From: DATCMU01 sp036563245
GTDB taxonomy: Bacteria > Pseudomonadota > Alphaproteobacteria > Rhizobiales > Devosiaceae
DNA: 18,219 bases
NCBI GenBank assembly: GCA_036563245.1
Contig: DATCMU010000052.1
Span: forward strand, 1 to 18,219
Direction of reading: 5' to 3'
Below, one piece after another: positions 1 to 6,952 of this stretch. How positions within the stretch are numbered: position 1 is the first letter of the stretch; the number at the start of each line of letters is the position of its first letter. Position numbers and translations under genes: made by a program. The notes under the pieces were generated by a model. It saw only the letters and a program-made list of their open reading frames with translations, was not told the origin of the DNA and made no database searches.

Positions 1-714
1 CTGGCGCGCGACCGCGCGAAGGCCCTGGGCGCCAGCATCTCGGCGCAGGCGCGCGACAGCGCTCAATTCGCCTATGACAAGGCAGAGGCGCAGGTCACCC
101 AGTTGGCGGCGGCGCACGACCAGGCGGTGCGCCAGCTGGCCCAGTATCGGGTGACGGCGCCAATCGCCGGGATAGTACTTGCAGTCGATGCCGACGCGGG
201 ACAGGTGGTGAGCACGTCCAACACGCTGTTCTCGATCGGCGACATGTCGCCGCCGCTGGTCGAAACCGACGTGGACGAAATCTACGGCTCCCGCATCATG
301 GTCGGGCAATCGGCGCGGGTTGCGCCGGTGGGCAGCGACGCGCCAATCGCCGCGACGGTTTCCTTCGTTGCACCGAGCGTGGACACTACTACCGGCGGGC
401 GCACGGTGCGTCTCAGTTTCGATGCGGCCCCCGCCGAAAGCCTGCCCAGTGGCCAGACCATGTCTGTCAACATCGAGGTCAGCCACTTCGACAAGGGGAT
501 CAGCGTTCCCCGCTCTGCCCTTCTGGACTTGTCGGGCGCCCCTTACGTCTATCTCGACGTCGGTGGCAAGGCCGAGAAGCAGTCCGTAAGCGTACGCGCC
601 TGGCCTGCGGATCGGTTAATAGTAACCAAGGGCCTCACACAAGGGGATGCGCTGATCACCAATCCACATGGCCTGGAGCCTGGGATGCTCGTCGCCGTCG
701 CTCCGGCTCCCTGA
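1..714 (+). CDS. Periplasmic adaptor (HlyD/MacA-type membrane fusion protein) of an ABC exporter, 5' partial
   Basis: The reading frame is open from the first base, so the N-terminus (signal or anchor segment and first half of the hairpin) lies outside the window; 237 residues are visible. Residues 1-45 are Ala/Gln-rich and alpha-helical in character, as expected for the coiled-coil hairpin. They are followed by a lipoyl-like segment (RVTAPIAGIVLAVDADAGQVV), in which TAPIAG.V is the usual family signature, and then by beta-barrel and membrane-proximal segments ending at the TGA. In this family the protein links an inner-membrane transporter to an outer-membrane exit duct. The permease gene starts 11 bp downstream with a GAGG ribosome site at 717-720, and the ATPase follows, so the three form one export operon. 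The substrate cannot be read from sequence. No outer-membrane factor gene is visible. Confidence 0.9.
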   Translation: MARDRAKALGASISAQARDSAQFAYDKAEAQVTQLAAAHDQAVRQLAQYRVTAPIAGIVLAVDADAGQVVSTSNTLFSIGDMSPPLVETDVDEIYGSRIMVGQSARVAPVGSDAPIAATVSFVAPSVDTTTGGRTVRLSFDAAPAESLPSGQTMSVNIEVSHFDKGISVPRSALLDLSGAPYVYLDVGGKAEKQSVSVRAWPADRLIVTKGLTQGDALITNPHGLEPGMLVAVAPAP

Positions 715-725
715 TCGAGGCGGCC

Positions 726-1931
726 ATGCTGTACCAGTTCAAGATCGCCTTTCGCTATCTCACCTCGAGCCTTGTGCAGACGGGGCTGCTGGTGCTGGGC
801 GTGGCGGTGGGGGTGTTCGTCTTCGTATTCATGAGCGCGCTGATCGGCGGCCTCGCGGTCTACCTGATCGACCAGACGGTCGGCGATATCTCGCACGTCA
901 CCGTATCGGCACCCGAACAGGTTCCCGCAAAGCTCTATTCCCCATCCGAGGGGGCGCTGATCTACACCCAGAGCTCGACCGGCCGCCAGACGCAGTTGCG
1001 CAACAGCGCCGAGGTTCTTGCGACGCTCAGGCAATTGCCCGGCCTGGTCTCCGCCTCCCCCGAAATCGTCGGCAACGGCTTCGTGAGAAGGGGCGCCGTG
1101 GTCAATCCTGTCTCGATCATCGGGGTCGAGCCGGCCAATGTCTCCGCCATCGCCAATGTCCGATCGCGGCTGGTCTCCGGCACAGACAGCCTCCCCATCG
1201 GCTCGGTCCTGATCGGCAAGAAGCTTTCCGAGGATCTCGGCATCGCTGTTGGACAGGGACTGCGGGTACGATCCGATCGGGGCGTCGACCTGACGCTGAC
1301 TGTTGCTGGCATATTCGCATTCGGCCTGGATGCACTGGACGAACGCACGGCCTATGTGAACCTGAAGACGGCGCGGGGTCTTTTCGAAATCCGGCATGGT
1401 ATCACCCGCATCGAGACCCGCATCACCAGTCTCTGGGATGCCCCGGCCTTCGCACGGGCGGCAGCGGATGCAACCGGGCTCAAGGCCGTCGCCTGGACCG
1501 AGAGCAATGCGCAGTTGTTGTCCGGTCTGGACGCTCAGGCACGGTCGGGCACGATCATCAAGGCCTTCGCCCTGATCACCATCGTCATCGGGGTCGCCAG
1601 CGCCTTGCTGCTGTCCACTTACCGGCGGCGGCCCGAAATCGGCATCATGCGCGCCATGGGCGCCAGCCGGGGCTTCGTGGTGATGGTATTCGTCTCGCAA
1701 GGGGCGCTGATTGGCCTCGGCGGCGGACTGCTCGGCGCAGCGCTGGGTTTCGCCGCCCTCTCCCCCTTCCCGCCGCCCGACCAGATCACCAGCGGCAGCC
1801 TGCCCATCGACGTCAACCAGGGCGGTTTCGGTCTGGCGATCGCGCTGACGCTGGCTGGCGCCATCATTGCCTCGATCCTTCCCGCCCGCGCGGCGGCGAA
1901 GGTCGATCCGGTGACGGTGATCAGCCAATGA
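726..1931 (+). CDS. ABC transporter permease, MacB/FtsX family
   Basis: This 401-residue inner-membrane protein has the classic FtsX/MacB layout. One transmembrane helix lies near the N-terminus (about residues 18-40), followed by a large periplasmic domain (about 45-270) and three C-terminal helices (about 276-298, 322-345 and 366-386). The loop containing RRRPEIGIMRAMGAS, after the second helix, is the conserved FtsX-domain segment, and the protein ends with the usual PARAAAKVDPV-type tail. The ATG at 726 is preceded by GAGG five bases upstream. The stop overlaps the start of the ATPase gene (ATGA at 1928-1931), which indicates translational coupling. Together with the adaptor and ATPase it should form a mechanotransmission-type exporter similar to MacB or DevBCA systems; the cargo is unknown. 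Confidence 0.92.
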   Translation: MLYQFKIAFRYLTSSLVQTGLLVLGVAVGVFVFVFMSALIGGLAVYLIDQTVGDISHVTVSAPEQVPAKLYSPSEGALIYTQSSTGRQTQLRNSAEVLATLRQLPGLVSASPEIVGNGFVRRGAVVNPVSIIGVEPANVSAIANVRSRLVSGTDSLPIGSVLIGKKLSEDLGIAVGQGLRVRSDRGVDLTLTVAGIFAFGLDALDERTAYVNLKTARGLFEIRHGITRIETRITSLWDAPAFARAAADATGLKAVAWTESNAQLLSGLDAQARSGTIIKAFALITIVIGVASALLLSTYRRRPEIGIMRAMGASRGFVVMVFVSQGALIGLGGGLLGAALGFAALSPFPPPDQITSGSLPIDVNQGGFGLAIALTLAGAIIASILPARAAAKVDPVTVISQ

Positions 1932-2638
1932 CCGACGGTGCGGACATCCTAAGTGTTGCGGGCATCACCAAGAGCTACGGCTCAGGGGACAATGCCCAGA
2001 GGGTGCTCAAGGGGATCGACCTGACCCTTCAAAGCGGCGATCTCGTGGCGCTCCAGGGGCGATCGGGTTCGGGCAAGTCCACATTCCTTTCGATTCTCGG
2101 CACCCTGATGCGTCCCAGCTCGGGCACGCACACCATGCTGGGCGCCGACCTGCTCGGCATTTCGGAACGCGACGTGACCGAATTCCGCAATCGCCATATC
2201 GGATTTGTCTTCCAGTTCCACCACCTGCTGCCCGATTTCACGGCGCTGGAAAACGTGGTGTTTCCCGCGGCGGTGGGTGTGGGGCGGGAGACCGCTGCGG
2301 CGCGGCGGCGGGCCGGTGACCTGCTCGCACGCGTCGGCCTTTCGGATCGCGCCGACTACCGCGCGACCGCCTTGTCGGGTGGACAGAAACAGCGGGTGGC
2401 CATCGCACGTGCACTGATGAACACGCCGGAACTGGTTCTTGCCGATGAGCCCACGGGCAATCTCGACCGGGAATCGGCGGACCGCGTCATGGAGCTCTTG
2501 GGCGAGATCAACCGCGAAGACGGGACCACCTTCCTGATCTCCACCCATGACGAAAAAATCGCCGATGTCTGCGCCCGGCAGATCCACCTCGACGACGGGC
2601 GGATGGTGCGCGACGCGCCCAACGGCATCAAGGGCTGA
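1928..2638 (+). CDS. ABC transporter ATP-binding protein, LolD/MacB-type
   Basis: This is a 236-residue nucleotide-binding subunit. Visible motifs are Walker A GRSGSGKS (44-51), the Q-loop glutamine in FVFQFHHLLPDFTALENV (about residue 96), signature LSGGQ (149-153), Walker B VLADEP with the catalytic Glu at 174, the D-loop (GNLD) and the switch His in ISTHD (207). The length and the FQFHHLLP.FTALENV segment are typical of the LolD/MacB group. The frame stays open far upstream, to about 668, but that stretch is antiparallel noise over the permease gene. The ATG at 1928 is chosen because it overlaps the permease stop by 4 bp and places the first beta strand correctly. It powers the adaptor-permease exporter encoded upstream and is the last gene of the operon. 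Confidence 0.93.
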   Translation: MTDGADILSVAGITKSYGSGDNAQRVLKGIDLTLQSGDLVALQGRSGSGKSTFLSILGTLMRPSSGTHTMLGADLLGISERDVTEFRNRHIGFVFQFHHLLPDFTALENVVFPAAVGVGRETAAARRRAGDLLARVGLSDRADYRATALSGGQKQRVAIARALMNTPELVLADEPTGNLDRESADRVMELLGEINREDGTTFLISTHDEKIADVCARQIHLDDGRMVRDAPNGIKG

Positions 2639-2672
2639 GCATGACCGAGCGTCGTGATGGGGGATAGGACGG

Positions 2673-4004
2673 CTAGTTGTCCTCGAGGGACAACCGCCCC
2701 TCCACGACAAAGCGAAAGCGGCCGCGGCCGCACTTGTCGATGCTGATACCCGCATTGCGCTCGCAAAGCCGCCGCTGCAGCAGCAGGAGGCGCGCCTCGA
2801 GATTGTCGATATATTCGGGCAGCCGCAGCGTCGGGTCTAGGCGCAATTCCCGGTTCGAATATTCAATCCGTCCGCTCTGCGCGTGTTCCCTGGCCAGTTT
2901 CCAAAGGATCGCCCCGGCCACGCCCTTGATCAGGTACTCGTTGTCGACGAACACCGTGTCATCCACGCCATAGTGACGAATATGGATGTCGCGGTCCGAC
3001 GAAGCGACCAGGGATTGGGGGGCGGGCGGGCGCTCGGCGCTTTCGTCTTTCTGCAACAGGCAGATCTTGGTCGCCAGCAGGCCTGCAACCAGGCTCAGCG
3101 CATCTTCCTCATCATATCCGAACTGATTCGGTTCGCCGCTTTCTGCAAACAGAACGCCAACCAGCCCGGCCTCGCCCAGAACCGGAATGGCGATCTGGCT
3201 TTGCGGCGCCTCAAGCCCGGGATAGGGAATGGCGGTGGCGCGATCCCATTCGAGCCCTGCGGCACGCGCGGTATCGAAAACCGCCGCGCCATAGGAATAT
3301 TCCGTCGCCATGTGACCGATGCGGATAGGCACGCGTTGCGCCGCCGCGACGCCGATGACGCCTTCGCCAAGCCCCACCTCCGAACCGATACCGGAGAATG
3401 GGTAGCCGCGCGATACGACGGTGTAGAGGCGGTTCGTCGCCTGGTCGAGCATCAGGACCATGGAATGCTCGATGCCGAAGTGCTGCTGGAGCCCGGCGAG
3501 CAGCGTGTCGAAAAGATCGCCCATTTCCGTGCACCGCGTGAACTGCTCGCAGGTGCGGCGCGCCGCCGACAAGAGGTTGCGTTCAACCGGACAAACGATG
3601 GTCCGGCTGGCAACCGGCTCGATATGCATGACACGGAACACATCGGACCCAAGCAGGCGGAACACTCCCTGCATGCCGCTGTGCGAGGCGATGCCGGCGA
3701 GCTTGGCGCGCATGATTTCGAAAAGCGGGCCGGTGGTCTGTGTTTCCAGATATTCAAGCGTCATCCGGTATTGCGCATTCGTATCCGGATCGGCGACGAC
3801 AATGGAGGCCCGCTTCGTCGCCAGGATATTGCGGCGTGTCTTGTTGAAGAACTGGTAGGACAGCGCGACGTGCTCGGGGTCGACAAATTGCACCTGCGAG
3901 ATCAGGGACACGTTGGGAATGCCCTCCGCGTCGGCCGTGGCGAGGATGGAGGGAATGACGCCCTCCAGGCAATTGCGGATTGCGGGAAGTCGCGGCGCTG
4001 TCAT
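2673..4004 (-). CDS. PNPOx-like split-barrel + GAF + probable winged-helix protein
   Basis: The protein is 443 residues with three recognisable parts. Residues about 1-130 resemble the FMN-binding split barrel of the pyridoxamine-5'-phosphate-oxidase superfamily (IPSILATADAEGIPNVSLIS, then a TRRNILATKRASIVVADP segment). Residues about 160-315 resemble a GAF domain (LGEGVIGVAAAQRVPIRI, then IAIPVLGEAGLVGVL). Residues about 340-443 form a basic, Leu/Arg-rich tail with a region suggestive of a winged helix. The architecture suggests a redox- or ligand-sensing regulator, but this is inference; I know of no assigned function. Its start overlaps the stop of the upstream minus-strand gene by 4 bp, and that gene encodes a second split-barrel-like protein, so the two are probably made together and may form a complex. 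Whether flavin, haem or F420 binds cannot be told from sequence. Confidence 0.8.
   Translation of the reverse strand: MTAPRLPAIRNCLEGVIPSILATADAEGIPNVSLISQVQFVDPEHVALSYQFFNKTRRNILATKRASIVVADPDTNAQYRMTLEYLETQTTGPLFEIMRAKLAGIASHSGMQGVFRLLGSDVFRVMHIEPVASRTIVCPVERNLLSAARRTCEQFTRCTEMGDLFDTLLAGLQQHFGIEHSMVLMLDQATNRLYTVVSRGYPFSGIGSEVGLGEGVIGVAAAQRVPIRIGHMATEYSYGAAVFDTARAAGLEWDRATAIPYPGLEAPQSQIAIPVLGEAGLVGVLFAESGEPNQFGYDEEDALSLVAGLLATKICLLQKDESAERPPAPQSLVASSDRDIHIRHYGVDDTVFVDNEYLIKGVAGAILWKLAREHAQSGRIEYSNRELRLDPTLRLPEYIDNLEARLLLLQRRLCERNAGISIDKCGRGRFRFVVEGRLSLEDN
2676..2694. other. Short hairpin between convergent genes
   Basis: GTTGTCC (2676-2682) pairs with GGACAAC (2688-2694) around a 5-base loop. 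It sits on the last codons of the minus-strand GAF gene (stop at 2673-2675), 38 bases after the ABC operon stop. There is no T-run on either side, so an intrinsic terminator is only possible; it may be an attenuating or mRNA-stabilising hairpin for one of the two converging transcripts. Confidence 0.3.
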
Positions 4005-4552
4005 GCCTTGAGCTCCGCGCCGGCGCCGGGTCCTGGCGTCTGCACGAAGGCCGTATCCAGATCGAAATCGATCGCCACGAGGTCATCGGGATCGACGTGG
4101 CAATAGGCCTCGGCAAATCGCGCCGTGAACTCGATTTCCCTGAGTTCCTCCCGCAGCCCGTCCATCTGGCGCAAGGCGGCCAGCCGGTCGTTTTCGGTCG
4201 GCGCGGCTATGCCTGAATTGGATCCCTTCACCTGGATCGAACGGTGGGTAACCGGCTGACTGAATGTGGCGGCGACGGGCTCGCCGCGCTCCGCTGCGGA
4301 CACGAGTTCCTCATTGCCCGCGCGCATCAGCAACAACCGCATGCGGTTTTCCTCAAGCAGACGGCAACCGCATCCCAGTCCCGCGACCGGGGCCGCGTCC
4401 TTGCCGCCCAGCGCGATGATCACGCTGACGCCCCCCTGGCAGAATGCAGCGACTTCCGGCGTCAGAACGCCGGATAGGCCGGCCGAAGCGGCGTGGGCGC
4501 CATGCGCTGCAAGATCGTCGTCCGGCGTGTGGGGTTGCAAGGCACGTGGCAT
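4001..4552 (-). CDS. Small split-barrel (PNPOx-like) family protein
   Basis: This 183-residue soluble protein has no signal peptide. The central part (residues about 30-165) matches the split-barrel pattern: a strand with GGVSVIIALGG, a Gly/Cys turn (GLGCGC), a basic R.RLLLM strand, then PVAATFSQPVTHRSIQVKG. The TFSQP.THRS.Q.KG segment is the kind of strand-turn that contacts the flavin phosphate in this superfamily. It is the first gene of a two-gene minus-strand operon, and its stop overlaps the start of the split-barrel/GAF gene (ATGA, 4001-4004). The start at 4552 has only a weak upstream GGA. Function is unknown; a flavin- or haem-binding partner of the GAF protein is a reasonable guess. 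Confidence 0.7.
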   Translation of the reverse strand: MPRALQPHTPDDDLAAHGAHAASAGLSGVLTPEVAAFCQGGVSVIIALGGKDAAPVAGLGCGCRLLEENRMRLLLMRAGNEELVSAAERGEPVAATFSQPVTHRSIQVKGSNSGIAAPTENDRLAALRQMDGLREELREIEFTARFAEAYCHVDPDDLVAIDFDLDTAFVQTPGPGAGAELKA

Positions 4553-4765
4553 GGTCCGACTGCATGTATGTGAAACGCGCCGGCACGCCCGATGCCGTCG
4601 CTCCGATCTCCGATCGACCTGTTTAGCATTCTTTTAGGGAATCTTGCAGGCACATTTAGCGAGCACCCGCCGCCGCGCTCGACTATTCCACAGCGCCATC
4701 GCCGCTGGGCTCGCAACGCCTGCCCCGGCGTCATTTGCATTCGCCAATCTAGGACCAAGAAAAAA
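4553..4765. promoter_or_regulatory. Divergent intergenic region with presumed promoters for both flanking operons
   Basis: This 213-bp gap separates the minus-strand split-barrel operon from the plus-strand secreted-protein/oxidase operon, so it should hold both promoters. The stretch around 4618-4660 is locally AT-richer and contains TTTAGC twice. I could not place a convincing -35/-10 pair or a clear operator. On the plus strand AGGA at 4751-4754 followed by an A-rich run precedes the ATG at 4766. Confidence 0.45.
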
Positions 4766-5398
4766 ATGAACAAAGCCGCTTTCCGGCCCGCGCTGCCGCT
4801 TGCGCGTTTGCCCCTGCTTGCCGCTCTTCTCAGCATCGCCGCGCCCGTGCTGGCAGCCGACCAGGATGTTTCCGCCGAAGTTGCCGCCGTCAAGGCCGCC
4901 TCGGCCCGCTATGCCGATGTCAACACGGCCCTTGCCGAAGGCTACATCCCCGATCCCTCTGGCCATTGCGTCAGTGCCGCCGCCGAAGGCCTGCCCGCGG
5001 AATGGGGCGCGATGGGGCTGCATTATCTGAACCCGGCCCGCCTCGGCATCGTGGCCACCGAGCCGCGCGTGGACGGCAACGGCCTCAATACCGACTTCCT
5101 CAAGCCCTCGATCCTTCTTTACGAGCCGCAGGCTGACGGAACGATGCGGTTGGTCGGCGTTGAGAACCTTGTGTTCGAGAAGGCCTGGAAAGCCGCCGGC
5201 AACACCGAGGCGCCCGTTTTCGCAGGCCGCAACTGGGACTACATGGCCGACGATCCGAACACCCCCGGAGACGAGGCGCATGGCTTTGAGCCGCACTTCG
5301 ACCAGCACGTGTGGTTCGTCGACAATCCGGCTGGGAGCCTGATGCCGTTCAATCCGGCCATCACCTGCGAACACATGCCCGACCACAACTCGCATTGA
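4766..5398 (+). CDS. Secreted protein of unknown function
   Basis: The protein has 210 residues. The N-terminus is a standard Sec signal peptide: basic start, hydrophobic core LPLLAALLSIAAPVLA, predicted cleavage after Ala30 before ADQD. The mature part is acidic and globular, with no membrane segment. It has only two cysteines (68 and 201), which could form a disulfide after export. Conserved-looking blocks are GAMGLHYLNP (81-90) and, near the end, HFDQHVWFVDNPAG then FNPAITC. I recall similar HVW..NP.G..NP...C endings in other uncharacterised bacterial exported proteins, but I cannot name a family. The frame extends upstream to 4592 without a plausible start; the ATG at 4766 is chosen for the signal peptide. 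The oxidase gene follows after 51 bp, so the two are probably co-transcribed. Confidence 0.8.
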   Translation: MNKAAFRPALPLARLPLLAALLSIAAPVLAADQDVSAEVAAVKAASARYADVNTALAEGYIPDPSGHCVSAAAEGLPAEWGAMGLHYLNPARLGIVATEPRVDGNGLNTDFLKPSILLYEPQADGTMRLVGVENLVFEKAWKAAGNTEAPVFAGRNWDYMADDPNTPGDEAHGFEPHFDQHVWFVDNPAGSLMPFNPAITCEHMPDHNSH

Positions 5399-5404
5399 AC
5401 CGGG

Positions 5405-5422
5405 GCCGCCATTTGCGGCGGC
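5405..5422. other. Intergenic hairpin between secreted protein and oxidase genes
   Basis: GCCGCC (5405-5410) and GGCGGC (5417-5422) flank a 6-base loop. There is no T-run. It could dampen read-through or protect the upstream part of a two-gene mRNA; it does not by itself separate the genes. Confidence 0.3.
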
Positions 5423-5449
5423 AATCGGCAACAGATCAAGGTGAAACAC

Positions 5450-6853
5450 ATGACAATATTCTCGAAGATCGACCAGAACGCTGCCGATCATCCGCTGCAT
5501 GCCCTTTACGCCAGGTTCAGGGGGCGGCTGGAACGACCGGACAGTCAGGACTATGACGCACTGAGGGCCCTGCCACTCGCCAACTGGGACCGCAAGCCCG
5601 CATTGATCGCGCGCGTCGCTGACCCCCAGGACATCGCGGCCGCACTCGAATATGCCCGGACGACCGGCACCGAGGTCGCGGTGCGCAGCGGCGGCCACTC
5701 GACGGGCGGCTTCGGCGCCTGTGCCGGCGGCATCGTCATCGACGTACGCGATCTCACCAGCCTCGAAATCGCCGAAGACCTGTCTTCGGTCTGGGTCGGG
5801 TCGGGACTCACGGCGGGCGAAGTGACCCTGGCCGTGGAAAAGCATGGTGTGATTGTCGGCTTCGGCGACTCGGCGACCGTGGGAGTCGGCGGGCTGACCG
5901 TGGGCGGCGGTATCGGATATCTGACGCGCAAGCACGGCCTGACCATCGACTCGCTTCTGGCCGTGGAAATCGTGACCGCGGACGGTGAGATCATCGTCGC
6001 GGACGCTGACAACCATCCGGACCTGTTCTGGGCAGTCCGCGGCGGCGGCGGCAATTTCGGCGTGGTTACGCGCTTCCGGTTCCGGCTGCACCCGCTGCCC
6101 GCCTTCACCGGTGGCCCGCTGGTCCTTCCGGCGACGCCAGAGGTACTTGCCGGGTTCGTTGCCGCGGCGGAAGCCGCGCCCGAGGAACTCACCGCGATCG
6201 TCATGGTGATGCCGGCGCCGCCGATGCCATTCCTGCCCCCGCAGGCCATTGGCCAGAAGGTCATCATCGGCATGATGGCATTCGCCGGACCGGCCGAGGA
6301 TGCCGCCCGGGCGCTGGCACCGTTCCGTGCCCTCGCCGAGCCGCTGGCCGATCTCGTCCGCCCCGCGCCCTACAGTTCGATGTATATGCCTGAGGATCCG
6401 AACATGGTGCCCGCAGTTTCCATCCGCACTCTGTTCGTGGATCGGATCGGATCTCGGGAAGCCAAGGCCATGATCGACATGATCGATCGCAGCGATGCAC
6501 CGATGCGCATGGCCCAGATCCGGGTGCTTGGCGGTGCCGCCGCCCGCATACCGGTGGACGCGACGGCCTATGCGCACCGAAACAACCATATCGTCGTCTC
6601 GTATATGGCGATGAGCGGACCGGACGCGATCGGACGGAACGAGGCATGGGTCGACGAGTGCCTCGAGGTGACGAGCCAGGGAGTTTCCGGCGCCTATGTC
6701 AACTTCCTCGCCGACGAGGGCGCAGCCCGTATCCGCGACGCCTATCCGGAAGCGACCTGGGCACGGTTGCGGCAGGTGAAGCGGCGATACGATCCCGACA
6801 ACCTGTTCCATCTCAACCAGAACATTCCGCCAGCCGAAGCGGACATCGCCTGA
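5450..6853 (+). CDS. FAD-linked oxidoreductase, berberine-bridge (BBE) / VAO type
   Basis: This 467-residue flavoprotein has an N-terminal FAD-binding PCMH domain. RSGGHS places the flavin-linking His at about residue 83, followed by a Gly-rich segment with VGVGGLTVGGGIGYLTRKHG (about 144-163). The C-terminal BBE motif YDPDNLF..NQNIPP lies at 447-461. Family members oxidise sugars, alcohols or secondary metabolites and pass electrons to oxygen or a carrier. Bicovalent members carry a Cys a few residues before VG.GG; here Ser141 is at that place (SATVG), so only the His linkage is expected. No signal peptide is visible, so it is probably cytoplasmic. AAGGTG lies just before the ATG at 5450, so this start is preferred over the in-frame GTG at 5441. 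Substrate is unknown; the partner is the secreted protein gene upstream. Confidence 0.88.
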   Translation: MTIFSKIDQNAADHPLHALYARFRGRLERPDSQDYDALRALPLANWDRKPALIARVADPQDIAAALEYARTTGTEVAVRSGGHSTGGFGACAGGIVIDVRDLTSLEIAEDLSSVWVGSGLTAGEVTLAVEKHGVIVGFGDSATVGVGGLTVGGGIGYLTRKHGLTIDSLLAVEIVTADGEIIVADADNHPDLFWAVRGGGGNFGVVTRFRFRLHPLPAFTGGPLVLPATPEVLAGFVAAAEAAPEELTAIVMVMPAPPMPFLPPQAIGQKVIIGMMAFAGPAEDAARALAPFRALAEPLADLVRPAPYSSMYMPEDPNMVPAVSIRTLFVDRIGSREAKAMIDMIDRSDAPMRMAQIRVLGGAAARIPVDATAYAHRNNHIVVSYMAMSGPDAIGRNEAWVDECLEVTSQGVSGAYVNFLADEGAARIRDAYPEATWARLRQVKRRYDPDNLFHLNQNIPPAEADIA

Positions 6854-6863
6854 TGGCTGATCC

Positions 6864-6892
6864 GGGCGCCGGACCGACAGGTTCCGGCGCCC
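6864..6892. terminator. Strong hairpin between convergent genes, probable terminator
   Basis: GGGCGCCGGA (6864-6873) pairs perfectly with TCCGGCGCCC (6883-6892), a 10-bp GC-rich stem with a 9-base loop, starting 11 bases after the oxidase stop. No T-run follows, so termination may be weak or factor-assisted. Its location between converging genes (oxidase and metal ATPase) fits a transcription end. A second weaker pairing (GCCCG 6923-6927 with CGGGC 6945-6949) lies nearer the ATPase stop. Confidence 0.55.
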
Positions 6893-6952
6893 CGCAGCAC
6901 CAGGCCCGGCAGATGTCCTGAAGCCCGCGGCATTTGAGGGACTTCGGGCGCC

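Noticed and set aside
668..1927. 420-codon N-terminal extension of the LolD-type ATPase
   Set aside because: It overlaps the permease gene in another frame and is Arg-rich noise; the ATGA overlap at 1928 gives a normal-length ATPase.
549..1928. 459-codon minus-strand frame opposite the adaptor and permease genes
   Set aside because: Antisense shadow; composition dominated by Asp, Gly, Arg and Gln, typical of reversed GC-rich coding sequence.
2641..2672. Possible tiny coding sequence starting ATGACCGAG at 2641
   Set aside because: It reaches a stop within about 10 codons and has no ribosome site.
4634..6811. 725-codon open frame on the minus strand opposite the secreted protein and oxidase genes
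   Set aside because: It lies entirely antisense to two well-supported genes, is Arg/Gly/His-rich, and shows no domain; high GC content suppresses stop codons.
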